Shown here one piece after another: positions 50,143 to 61,968 of a stretch of DNA of 64,000 bases; position 1 is the stretch's first letter; each line of letters opens with the position of its first letter. The stretch is from Acanthornis magna (Eukaryota; Chordata; Aves; Passeriformes; Acanthizidae), in NCBI GenBank assembly GCA_036785705.1, contig JAWUZG010000018.1, forward strand, positions 5,367,501 to 5,431,500, given 5' to 3'. Made by a program: the position numbers and the translations under genes. Under the pieces are notes generated by a model that saw only the letters and a list, made by a program, of their open reading frames with translations, ran no database searches and was not told the origin of the DNA.

Positions 50143-53100
50143 TGTAAAGTCTTGGTATGAGTCTGCATTAAAGATACAGTTTCCACATTTATTTATTATT
50201 TGGTTATATCCTCAACTTGCATAATCAGCATCTGGAGGTAAGAGTTTGTAACATTGTGAAACTATTCAAAACGATAATTTCTTCTTCCAGTGCCTCATTT
50301 TAAAGCTTAGAGATTAAAGATGTTTCATTTTTATTATGCAATACCACACATTGTTAATTTTTGCCCAAGAGAAATGCTTAAACCATTAAATATAATATCT
50401 TTGCTTTGAATAAAATATATTTGCACATTGTTTCACACACAGTGCCCTCACTGAGTGATTTTGTTTGGGAATTACTAACTCTTCTGATAAAATTTGCATT
50501 GCTGTTGGCAGTAGCATTTCAGGAAACTCTAGCAAACAAGGGAAGGCTGAAGTTTTACCTGATCTCTGTGTTTATAAAGCTCATATTTACACAGAGGGAA
50601 GAACTGAAAACTTGTTCCTTTGAAGATTACAACTGCCATTGGAAAGGATGCCATGTTAGTCTTACTCATAGTGCTGTGGAAATCTGAAGGTGCCTAAAGC
50701 ATTGTTGTTATGAACTCAGTGATTAATGCAAGGCAATAAAACCTGCCTGCCCTGGGCTGTAGTGGGGTGTCACACACGGAACCTGGGACGTGATGGGGTC
50801 ATCAACCATGTATTGCTTGGAGCACAAGTGGAAGTCTTTGTTCTGTGCCAGACTGAAATTCAGACCAGAGTTTCCAGCTCTGTTTCAGCTCAGTGTTGGA
50901 AGAGGGACTAAAATTGGGATAGCAGAATTTCTAAGCAAATGTTACTAATAGGGTCACCTAAGGAGTTGGGACTGATTTGTGATTGACAGAATGAAAAATG
51001 TTGTTAGAATGACTGAGTCTGGAAGGTAGGTCCAATTAAGGATTTCTGCAAGTCGTGGTGGCTAATTCGGAGTTTTCTGCTTTCAGCACCTAAGGTCTCA
51101 TTAGTTGGGTGAGCAGGTTGGTTGTCAGTAGAGAGAAGCACTTCCACAAGATGTCTTGTTTTGCACAGCCCCAGTGACAGTTGTAGTTAAAATTATTAGA
51201 GAGGTAAGGGTTGGATTGCATTAAGGAATTGTCCCTAGTTCTCTGCTTATTTAACACGTTAGCCCTTACTGTGTCCTTTTTCTAGCTCTTATGTAAGGAA
51301 CTGTATTGCTGAGATAATTCAATTGCATCATATAATTTTTCATACCCTGAGGACCCCATCAGTCTTTTCATGGGGTTGCATATCGTGCTTTGAATGTGAA
51401 ATTAATACTCAGTGCTTCCATCTCGATCAATTTAACTTTATTAGACTGTGTTTCTCTTAGGTACCTCACACAGTGCTGCAGTAACATCTGTGTTTTAAGA
51501 GAGCACCTAGAAAAGCAAAATAACTTTTTGAAATTCAGGTCTGTTCCTACAGAAACACTATTAAAACGAAAAGGTTTTGAAGTCCAGATAATGATAGTGC
51601 TTAGCAGTGCAGAAAAACAAGTCATACAGGAGAGAATGTTGATTTCATTCATTACAAAGCAGAATTGTCCTTCTTTAATTCAGTGAGAGCAGGGCTGTCA
51701 CTCCAAATGATAGAGAGAAGTGGGATGTGACAGAAAGGGTATTTACCATCTGAGTCATCATTTACTTTAGGAGTATTTGGACTGGGAGGAGATTTTTCTT
51801 TGTTTCTGTTCAGTTTTGGAAATAAACGCTGGAAATGTGCTGTGGTAGCATGGATCACTCGTTCTTTCTGTGTGTTGCATTAAACTAAAGTTGGGCCTCT
51901 CTTTAATTAAAGCTGTTATTTTTCTGTGATGCCCTGGGAGTAGAGCACTGCTCTGATGTTCCTTTGGTGCTTCTCAGCACTGGGGAAGGGTGAGCAGAGC
52001 TCCCGTGTGTCGCAGCCCTGGGAAACAGTAAGAGAGGCTCCCTTCCTCCAGCAGCATGGTGGAAGGGAAGTGTGGAGAAAGCATGCGCCCAGGAGAAGGG
52101 GGATGTCCAGGAGAAGGATTAAAGTTGGGAAAAGGAGACATCAGGATGGATTAGGGAGGAGCATTTGTGTGAAAATAGAGCAAAATTAGGGATAAACGGG
52201 TTTGGTTGCATGTAGGCTTGATATTGGGCATTGTCCAGCACCTCGTGGCCATAGCCTGTCCCCTGTCTGAAACTGTGTGTGGGTTTGGTGGGGCTGCATG
52301 TGCTTATTGGGCTCCTTGCTGGCTGTGTGTGGGACACATCCCTGCACCCCATGGTCCCCCAGATTTGGCTGTGCATAGTTTTATCTTCTACATAAGAGCA
52401 GCCGACAGTGCACTGACCCATCCCGTGTGTCGGTGGCCATCCTGTGAGGGGTAATGGAAGGGAGCTCGGAGAGCTCCAGGAGGGAGGGCTGTGAGTGCAA
52501 ACAGCCTCAGAGCTGTGCACACAGCAAGGAGGGGATGCAGTGGAATGTGACGTGGCTCGAGCTGTGTCCGTGAGCAGCTGTGTCTGCGGTGGCCCAACAG
52601 CCCAAGTCTCGCTTCGGCGGCATGTAGGTCAAGGGACAGCGTCCTGCGTCATTGCCGTCTTAGTAGGTTGTTATTAAAGACTGGAATTGGTCGGATTATT
52701 GGCAATTGGAGCAGCTTGCAGCCTGATGAAACTCCTGGTTTCCTTGCCCTTGTGAGGAGGAGGAGTGACCTACATCTGCCCGGGGGCTGTCAAGCTCCAC
52801 CTTGCAGTGACTTGCTAGGCTTTTCTCTGTTAGGGACAGAGATAAAGGCTTCTCTTGAGACAGAGGAAAGTAAAGGTACCTGGTGTTCGCCAGGCCTTGG
52901 CTGCAATTTTAGATTGGTCGTATGTTTAGCATAGAATGTGAGGAATTAACCTGGTTCAGTCCCAGTGAAGCTAGAAGCCAATTTAGGTTAAGAAAGTCCC
53001 TCAAAAGAATTTCTTTTTCTTTCTCTAGTTTTGACTTGAAAAGCATTCTTTTGGTGCTGGTCTCCAACAATATTTTACACTTTTGCCTCTTGATGAGCAG

Positions 53101-53154
53101 AAATGAACTTCTGAATCACACTTTTCATCATGCAGGACTGTATTTGTTTGCAGA

Positions 53155-53535
53155 ACCATAGAACAACTCAGGTTGGAAGGGACCTGGAAACTTTTTGTGT
53201 GAAAAGGAATCTAGATGAGATTACCTGGCACCCTTTCCAATCTCATCTTGAAAACCTCCAGCAATGGGGACTCCAGAACATTCCTGGGGAGGCTGTTCCA
53301 GGGCAGGACTGTTCTCACTGGGAGAAATTTCTTTCTTATGTCAAGATGAAACCTCTCCTGGTGCAATTTTTGCTTGTCCCATGTTCTCCATGTGGCTCCT
53401 TAAAAAGAGAGAAGATCCTCCATTCCTTTTGTAGCTGCTCTTTAAATACAGCAGTACACTGATGAGGTCTGCCCTGAGCCTGCTCTTCTTCCTCCTTTTC
53501 CAGTGGATTGGACTGAGTAAATACAGGCAGTGTCA
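53155..53535 (-). repeat. CR1 LINE 3' fragment, about 380 bp
   Basis: The + strand begins ACCATAGAACAACTCAGGTTGGAAGGGACC. It continues through CCAGCAATGGGGACTCCAG, GAGGCTGTTCCAGGGCAGGACTG and GATGAGGTCTGCCCTGAGCCTGCTCTTC, the usual reverse-complement order of CR1 3' sequence. Plus-strand open stretches here are repeat-derived, not genes. Confidence 0.92.
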
Positions 53536-56500
53536 AGACTGTGGAAGCCTTTTTTGTGCTCACCACAGCCTCACTCTGACATAATGCCGGGATCAAAGCT
53601 TGGCTACTCATTTCCCTCACCCCTTCCAAGTGAAAGTCTCCATGCAGAAGCATCCAGCAGAGGCTGGATGGGGAATGGTGGTCTTCAGGATCTCCTGACC
53701 ACACTGCTGTTTACTTGACATAATAAAAATACTTTGTGTTTCGACCCTGTTGAAATCAGGGGAGTGAGGTTAGTGTGGGATTTGGCATTGGATTTTCATC
53801 TGTCCTTCACTGAATTTCATTTCTGTACATTACCTGGGAAAAATGCTGTGCAATATCTTTCTTCTTATAAATAAGACATGATTTTATCAGATGGTGTTGC
53901 TGCTTCCCCTTCTGTCTGTAAAAGGTGAATATAAAGCTTCAGAATAAAATATTTAGTTTGAACTAAAACTCATTTGCTGTCTGAACGAGGTGGTGGGCTG
54001 CAAATTAAGCAGCTCAAAACTTGGTCAAAAAGCATGTTGTGTAGATCCCTCAAAAATGTTCCTGTTGGCAATAAAACTGTTAGTTGCAGAACTGTGCAAG
54101 AAGTAACACTGTAGCTGAAGGCTCTGGGGTCGTGTTTGTGTGAATATAACACGTTCCTGCTATGAATGTGGTGTCGAAAGATAATGGATTGCAGAAATTG
54201 TGTAGCCTGAATGTGAAAAGGGGGGCAACATGTCTGATGGGGATGAAGCAGAATTAGATTTGTATGGGTGTAACTGAATCTAAGAAGAAATTCTTACACT
54301 GTGACAAATTCACAAAGCAAATTAATTTGCACTGTGTAAGGTTGTGTGACTTTAGCACCAGAACTTGGGTAACATCAGTACCCATATATATTTTAAGTAA
54401 CACTATGACTGCAATAAAACAATAGCTAATTCCTTTCTAATGCCAAATTAAGCAGAGCAAATAAAAGCGGGAGTTAAATTTTATATTTCAAAGTAATTGT
54501 TTTAGACATTTTTATATGCTGTAGACTACAACATAAAAAGGAAAGAGCATTTACAAAGGTCCTTAAATTAATATTTTTAATCCTTTGAGAAACATATTTC
54601 ATATAGCATTAGTGGAAAGTTAGTAAATTATATTAATTAATGATTGGGGATGATATATGGTGCCTTGGCTAGGAAAAGGAACTGTTGCTTTCTATATTGT
54701 TTTATCTTGCTTTGGTTTTTGGTGTTGCTGTAACAAACAGGCATCACTGTTGTTATTATTACTCTGTTTGTACCAGGGAATGGAAAGACAAATGAGCCAT
54801 GGAAATTCCTTCTACACTGTTTTTCCCCAGTTGAAAACATTTGCTAATTTCCAAGCCAGGGAATGTGCTTGTTCCCTTCCCCCACTGGAGGACACAGATG
54901 GAGCAGATCCCAGCGTGCAGAGTGATGCTGAGCAGGGGTGCACCAGCAGGTGCTGCAGGTCTGGGGGGAGGAAATAGCCCCACAATGACAGTTTCTGGCA
55001 TTGGGTCATGGCTCTCCAAAAATGGATGCCCTAAAGATGAGGACACTGGCAGGAATATGAGGTTTGAGTAACTGGTGGAGGTGCTAGAAGTGATCAGCCG
55101 GCAGCCAGGGAGGTGCAGAACAGTAATAGACATAGAGTCCCACAGTGATTTCTTTTTTTCTTAAGTTGATTCTTAAGATTTTGGAGCTGCTTATGGTGGA
55201 ACTGAGCAATGAAGAATATAAATTAATTTAGACACACTCCAAGAAAAAAAAAATCTTTGTTTCTTGGTATTAAAGTGAATTCAGAGACATAATTGCATTT
55301 CAGATGTTACTGATGGGAAATTGTAACCTCAGGCAAGCAAAGGCTGAACTTTCTGGTTGTGATGAGCCAACTATTAAGACCAAAACTTGACAGAATTCAA
55401 AAATGAATGCTGATGAAAGTCTTTGACGCAGATCAATAATCTTTTTACTGGTGGACTTTACTGGGAACAGGGTTAAGTGTAACAGCATCACATTTCCAAT
55501 GATGACTTCTTTTTTACTTTCAAAACAATGCTCCACATTGTTGACAAATTCCTCAGTGATCACCAACCAAAATGAATGTATTTAAGTAGGCTTTGGATCT
55601 GACCTGCTGCTTTGCAGCTACATCCCTTTACAGAGAATGGGATTTAGAAAGCAGGCAGAAAAATGTTCTCTGGCATGGTCACTGTGGGCTAAAGGCAAGG
55701 ATTAACGTGCTGGGAGTTGGGCGTTGCGCTCAGGACACAGAGCGCTGCGGATGAGGATGTGTCTGAAATCCCCTTTCCCCTCCAGGGCAGATTTCTTCTC
55801 CAGGGCTTTTCACTTGGGATTTGCAGTCCACATCCTAAACGTGATTTTTAGTGTCTCTCTTCTTTGCAAAGTGGGCAGAGCTATCTGTGCAAACACCAGG
55901 GTTGGACTTGCAGCTGCTTGAGCCTCTGAGGAGGAGGAATTTGCACTCCTGGTTCCCTATTGGATCTATTGGTGTGAAACTCACCTTGCCACTTGCTCAG
56001 ATGGCCCCAGTCTGATGATGACTGTCAGCTTTTTTTGCAGAGGTGGTCTCTGCACGTGCGTTTGGCCATCTCTGATCTGTCCTGGTAGTGCTGGGCACCA
56101 GAGCTGGGCTCAGCTGCAGGGATTTTGGAGAGGCAGCCCAGGCTTGTGGGAAGAGTGCATCCAACAAATGAGGCAAGGAGTCAGAAAGGTCTCCATGGTC
56201 ACAGAGTCGTCGTTTCTTGGAAGACAAGGAAGGCAACTCTTCAAATGGAAAGTTCTCAGATCCCCTGGGTGACACTGAGTACAGCACTCGGTACCCCGCG
56301 CTCACAAAAGATAGATGCTAAAACCAAGCACACAGAGCTCTTTTACCATCCGCTACAGTGGAAGCCAAAGGTGCTTTCCCACGGTCATCCATGGACAGCT
56401 GGGAAATGGGAGGTGAAAAATCAGCTTGCTCTGCCTTCGGACGTGTCGAGGAGCAGGTGTGAGGAGGAGTTTCCAGCCTTGCAGCTTTGGACTAATGTGT

Positions 56501-56605
56501 GTGGTATTTCAGGCACACGAGTTTTCCCTTAGACCTAGACTTCTTAACTCTCAAAATCTCCCACTTTGGGGGGGATGAAGGGGGTGGGTGGGGTGTGTGC
56601 AATTT

Positions 56606-56640
56606 TTTTTATTATTATTTTTTATTTTTTATTTTTTTTT
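56606..56640 (+). repeat. T-rich tract with ATT units
   Basis: TTTTTTTTATTATTATTTTTTATTTTTTATTTTTTTTT, low complexity, next to a G-rich stretch (GGGGGGGATGAAGGGGGTGGGTGGGG) at about 56568-56595. Confidence 0.85.
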
Positions 56641-58261
56641 GTAAGAAACCCTCAAAGTTAAATTTATTGATTCTAACTAAAACACAAGATAGGTTGAATC
56701 TTTTTTTTTCTGAATAGCACCCAACCCACATCATTATTTGATAATTCTGTGTGATAAGTAGCTGGTGATTGCAGAATTATTGCAATGTCTGTGTAACTTT
56801 TCAGAAGAGAGCAATGCAATGAAGGCCCTCTAAGTCTGCCTAATTCTTTAGGTAATACTTCTGTTTATTTCTATTTAAGCTCTTGAAATTTATATTGATT
56901 AAAAATCCAGACAATTTAAATGGTAATTTTATATATAAAACGATGCTAAGTTAAAATCTAGTAATCCTTTTCTCTCTTTATGTGCATGTAGCATCAGCCC
57001 ACACAGAAAAATCCTGCCTTAAAAACCTGCTCCATGTATTCACTTACTCCCAGAAGAAATACCCAAAAATTATCTTGGCATCTTTGCAGCATCTGTCATC
57101 TTTCTTGCACCACTCACGATCCCCTAAATACCAGATTCACGTTGTAGTTTAAATCCTCCTGCATTCAAAGATATAAATGAGTTTTTCAAACTCTCATGCC
57201 TGCCACGTGCAATTTTTGGCCACACCAAGTGACATTTATTGCCTCGTTCTGCTTCTTTGATTTCCCTCCCATAAAAAGCTGGGCTTGGATTCTAGCTTTT
57301 TTTCTGGGTGGTTCTTGTTACAGTACCTTTCCTGCTGCAGCCAGGATGCCTTCCCTTAACACAATGCATCCCGTTATCCTGGCTCACCACTGAGGATACA
57401 GTTTCCCTCTTGCTCTCCGAAGTCCTTTCTCTGAAAAGCCCCTTGTAGTGCCTGACCTTTTAGAAACGAATACCTTTTGTTAATTGCTTGCCTTATCCTT
57501 ATTACATGGCAGGTTTTTTCTGAGCTATATTGTGGCCTGTGACTGCAGATCTTTTGACGTCTGCTCCGTTTCACTGGCAGTCCCTATCAGTTTCATAAGG
57601 TCAGCAGAGTGCCTGTGTGGCAGGTTCACTCCTGAAGGTGTGTGACCTGCAGCCACGGCTCTCGTTGTCTCTTTGCTGCTTACCAAAGACCCTTATCCTC
57701 TGACCTGTGTCCTTTTGCAAACTGCATTCTGGACATGCCAGTACTCTCACCTCATTATGGGACAGTATTTGGTTTTTTCAGTTCTCTAAGAATTTTCTTG
57801 CACCCTATTTTTTTAGGTTTGGCTTTTTCCCATTTTAAAAACCTCTGCTAAAGGCTTTGTAGGGTTTATGTTTGATTTCTGCTCACCATTTTGGGTGCAC
57901 AGTTTTCTGAAGAGTATTAAATGGTGCTTTCATTCTAGCTGGGGGAGCAAAGGGAGCTAATGCCAGCTTTGGTCTGGTTCTAGGTCTGCTGTAGAGAGGT
58001 CCCTCTTGGAGAAAGGAGCTGGGAGTGAGTGGGAGAGGTTCTGCTTTCATTCATCTGACTTGCTGGCCAGCAGTCAAGGGCTGTCATCATGGATTTCAGG
58101 GCTGAAGGAAGCCCTTTATTCCCAAGAGATAGCAAGGAGCAGAGCAGGGCTCATGACCCAGTTACCTCTGGAGCAAGCACAGCTGCCTGCTCTCTGACGT
58201 GCAGAGCTCGGGGTGGATTCTCAGCCTGACTTTCGCTGCTTTATAAATATTCAGGATTGCG

Positions 58262-58345
58262 ACAGAATCACAGAGTAGTTGAGGTTGGAAGGGACCTCTG
58301 GAGTTCATCTAGTCCAACCTCCGTGCTAGAGCAGGTTCTTTACCT
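58262..58345 (-). repeat. CR1 LINE 3' fragment
   Basis: The + strand has AGAATCACAGAGTAGTTGAGG, TTGGAAGGGACCTCTGGAG and TTCATCTAGTCCAACCTCC, a clear reverse-complement CR1 terminus. First of four minus-oriented copies in 1.8 kb. Confidence 0.93.
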
Positions 58346-58929
58346 CAGTGCCTTGTACAAGAGCCCACTGCCTCTGACCTGCTTGTGCATGTCTCAATTA
58401 AAGATGACCATGTGCATGGCTCATTGCTGTGCAGTTAATGAGAAGTGTTATCTCATGATGAGCATGGAGGTGTTTGAGAGCCAGAAGTTTAAGCTCAGGC
58501 TGTTTCTGGGCAGGACAGGTTTTGGGGGCATGCAGCAGGTCACTGAGGGCAGGGTTGGGTGGCTTTGCAAGTCCATTCCCAGCAGAAAAGGGACTGATGC
58601 GAGAGAGGCTGGGCAGAAAGTTGGAAGACATGAGCTTAGTTGTAGAGGCACCATTTACCCAACTCATTCACCCTTTTCCTGCTCATTCTCACTTCTGAGA
58701 ATGAAATCCTTCACATGGGTTTGTCCTGTTTTGTTTCTATCATGAGTGCTTGAGGTCCTTCAGCACCAGTTCCACCTTTGGACACAGCTGCTAGGAATGC
58801 ATCAGTGCAATCAATAAATTGTGATGGTTAAAAGGAAGCATCTATTACTTAATTTTATTTTTGTCCTAGTGATGAAGTATTACTAAAATTGTATATAGAG
58901 ATATAGTTAATTTTATTGTATTTTTCATA

Positions 58930-59250
58930 TAATAGAATATCCTGAGTTGGAAGGACACACAAGGATCATCAAAGTTCCAAGTCTTAGCCCTGCCCAGCAC
59001 CATTCCCAAGAGTCACACCATGTGCCTGAGAGCGTTATCCAAACTCTTGAACTCTGTCAAGTTTGGTACTGTGACCACTTCCCTGAGCAGCTGTTCCAGT
59101 GCCCAAACACCCTCTGGGGGAGGAACCTTTGTCTAATATCCAACCTCAATCTCCCCTGACACAACTTCAGGCTGTTCCCTTGTGTCCCGTCACTGTCACC
59201 CCAGATAAGAGAGCAGTGCCTCTGTGTGGTTGTGATCTTGTTATCCCCAG
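58930..59250 (-). repeat. CR1 LINE 3' fragment, about 320 bp
   Basis: The + strand reads TAGAATATCCTGAGTTGGAAGGACACACAAGGATCATC. It continues with CAAGAGTCACACCATGTGCCTGAGAG, GACCACTTCCCTGAGCAGCTGTTCCAGTG and CCCCTGACACAACTTCAGGCTGTTCCC. This is the characteristic order of one avian CR1 subfamily. Confidence 0.93.
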
Positions 59251-59567
59251 TAGAAAATTCAAATTATCACTAGCCTGGCTCAAAACTACTGAAAGCAAAA
59301 AGGACATGAAGCAGCATTGCAACCACTTCTTACAACTTAGAAGGAAATATATCTTAAAATGTACTGAGAAAATCTGTGAAATATGATTTCTTGTATTTTC
59401 TATCATTTTCAAAGTAAAATTCATTAATTATAGATTATTTGTGAAAAGTTAATATCTTAATCTGTATTGAGACTGGACTCTGTAGTCTCCATTTGCTCTT
59501 AAACAGATGTATATGCAATTGGGTAGAAACTTGATGAGTGACTTAAAGTCCAGGGACTTGGTTTTAT

Positions 59568-59665
59568 AAAATCATAAATGCTCCTGAGTTGGAAGGGACC
59601 CATGGGGATTGTTGAATCCAGCTCCTGACTCTGCACAGGGCAACCTAAAATTTAAAGCAATATGC
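59568..59665 (-). repeat. CR1 LINE 3' fragment
   Basis: The + strand has AAATCATAAATGCTCCTGAGTTGGAAGGGACCCATGG, then ATCCAGCTCCTGACTCTGCACAGGGCAACC. Its 3' end is similar to the copy at 58930, so it may be the same subfamily. Confidence 0.85.
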
Positions 59666-59957
59666 CCATCCCAAGCAGCACAAGAGCTGCTGCAAGCAGG
59701 CAGGTACACAGCAGTTGCGTATTGCAAATCCCTGAATCTCAGGTGGTGTTTCAGCTGTAATTTTAAAAAAAATTCTTAGTTAGAAAACACTTCCATATTT
59801 TATAGTGAAGAAAAAACTCTACATTCTTCTACATTTAATAAAATAATTGTTCCAAAACATTTTCAGAGACAGACTTTGGAAAAAGCTGAAACAGGCCTAA
59901 TGAAGTGCTGTGAATATGGAAGAACAAGAACAGGGCTAGACTATGTACTGTCACCTT

Positions 59958-60065
59958 CATGGAATCATAGAATCCTATTGGAATATCACAGGTTGGAAGG
60001 GACCCTTGAGGCTCATTAAGTCTAACTCCTTGTTCCTTGCCCGAACTACCTAAAACTAAAATATA
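59958..60065 (-). repeat. CR1 LINE 3' fragment
   Basis: The + strand has TGGAATCATAGAATCCTATTGG, keeping the ATTCTATG-type 3' terminal repeat, then ATCACAGGTTGGAAGGGACCCTTGAGG and CTAACTCCTTGTTCC. It retains the terminal octamer repeat best of all copies here. Confidence 0.9.
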
Positions 60066-61904
60066 TAACCAGTCCACTTATTACTGACATTCATTTTAGC
60101 TTACACTGGGAAAGAGGGCGGTGAGTGAGGGCAGGAAAAAAGCCTGAGTTAATTAGGAATGGGTCTGAAATCTTTTTAAAATGTCATTTAGAACTCATGG
60201 TACCACAGGTTATAAAGATTTTGCAGCCAACAAATCCATTTTAGAGTGGCCTAAATTCGTTGCTGTCTGTTTGCTATTTGCAAAGATGTTGGTGGAGGCA
60301 TTGACCTGGGTAATGTAACCTTGGAAAAAGCAAATCTGAAACAGAGGATCAGCGAGTGCCCTGCTGTGGCTACCAGGACTTCACCTGAGATTTTAAGAGG
60401 AGCCAAGTGTCTTGTCCTTTTCTGCAGCAAGGGCAGTCTGCTGTTATTGCTGTTAGAACAGTGGAGTTACAGGTGTTTGGCCTGTGTTGATTTGAGAAAT
60501 CAGGTTGAAGCTACACTTTTTTCAGGATGATTTGCAGCAGGAGGTCTCTGATCTCTCGCCTGCGCTGCTGTCACTGCTGTCTCTTGTCACACTCCCCGGG
60601 TCAGCCCATCACACTAATGGAGTGCAATGGCCTCGTGCTTTGTGCCTCTGAAGCCCGTGAGCGGCGATGGAGTTTCTCAGAAACACCGTGAAAACCCTCT
60701 GAGCTGCTCGGGTGTGATTTCTCCTTTGCTGTGGCCAAGTGGTGAGACTGCAGGGGAGGCTCACGGATCACACCTCAAATGTAAATACAAATTAGTGCAC
60801 TGTGTGACTGCATTATGATCATACAGCGTTGAAATGCAACTTACCAAGCCTTTAGCCTTGGAAGCCTGGCAAGCAGAGGGAAAGGCTGTGTTAGAGTGAA
60901 AGCCCTTTCACTTTTCCTGCCTATTAATTTACGTGCCTTCAGAGTGTTGCCATTTAGCAAAGTGCCTTTTGTGTTTCTGCCAAGCTGAAGTAGCCGCTGG
61001 GAAAAACTAAGTAGGCCAAATCCTGCAGATATCTGGAAAGCTCAGCCAGGGTGGCTGATGGTGATCCAAAAGAGTGTGGGGATCGATTTGGCTTCACACA
61101 GGCAGCACAATATTGAACAAAATAAAATGCTGCCATAAGAGTTTCATGTCAAAAGGCAGTTGCTGCAAGATAATGCATATAGAAGATGTTTTAAAATTGA
61201 GTAGTTCGTGGTTTTGAATAAGTATAGAGAACCTGGGATCTTCAGATCTGTGCTCTGGGTCTCAGGCCATGCCAGCTGAGGGCTATTTAAAGTTACAGAC
61301 ATGTCTGGCATGGCCCAGAGCAGTGGTGTACTCACCATATAGATTTCTAAAGTTGGAGCCCTTATAGAAATGCTCATTCTGTTCCCATGTAGTGCTTTAA
61401 ATAGCTCAACACATCACTGTTATTCCAGTGATACACATTCCAACTCCATACGAGCAATCAGGGAAGAGTTTTTTGGCTGCCAGGTATCTCACAGTGAGAG
61501 CATCTCACTGCTTACATCACCTCCTTCTGACATCAGTGCTGTGCCCTCCTGCACCAGGGGAAGGCACCTGTGTTTGGGGCATGCCTAGAGGGCTTTCCCT
61601 GCTCCCTCAGCCTGTATTTCTAATTTATAACAAGGAGTTTGCAGGTTTTAGCTCTTTTAGCCTTTCTCCCCAGGTGCCCCGCAGCGGCTGTGGCACCGCC
61701 TGATGCGAAGCCACCCATCGCTGGCACGTCCTGCATCCGGTCCCTCGGGGACCCTGCCAGGGGTGCCACCCCCATGGACGTGACAGTGTTTAGGCTCCCG
61801 TAGGATGCTATTTTTACACGGTGGTGACGAAGAGGTGTTGGCTCAGCTCCCGCCTGTGCGTGGGTGCTGCAGGAGTCATCTGACCCTGCCTGTGCTGGGT
61901 CCGG

Positions 61905-61968
61905 GCGGTGGCGGTGGCACTGGCGGTGGCACTGGCAGTGGCACTGGTGGTGGCACTGGTGGTGGCAG
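61905..61968 (+). repeat. 12-mer minisatellite (GGTGGCACTGGC)
   Basis: About five units of a 12-base repeat with small changes (GGC/GGT/AGT) in the sequence GGCGGTGGCACTGGCGGTGG and onward. It sits in a locally GC- and CpG-richer stretch (about 61670-62060). Open frames through it (Ala-Val or Gly-Thr-Gly repeats) are composition effects. Confidence 0.9.

Noticed and set aside
50070..50160. Long pyrimidine tract followed by AG, as a possible ABLIM2 exon acceptor
   Set aside because: The sequence after it has no LIM-domain Cys/His pattern and no open frame that fits phase 1.
53130..53704. Open frames on both strands of about 110-122 codons
   Set aside because: They lie on, or run on from, a CR1 3' fragment and are repeat-derived, not host genes.
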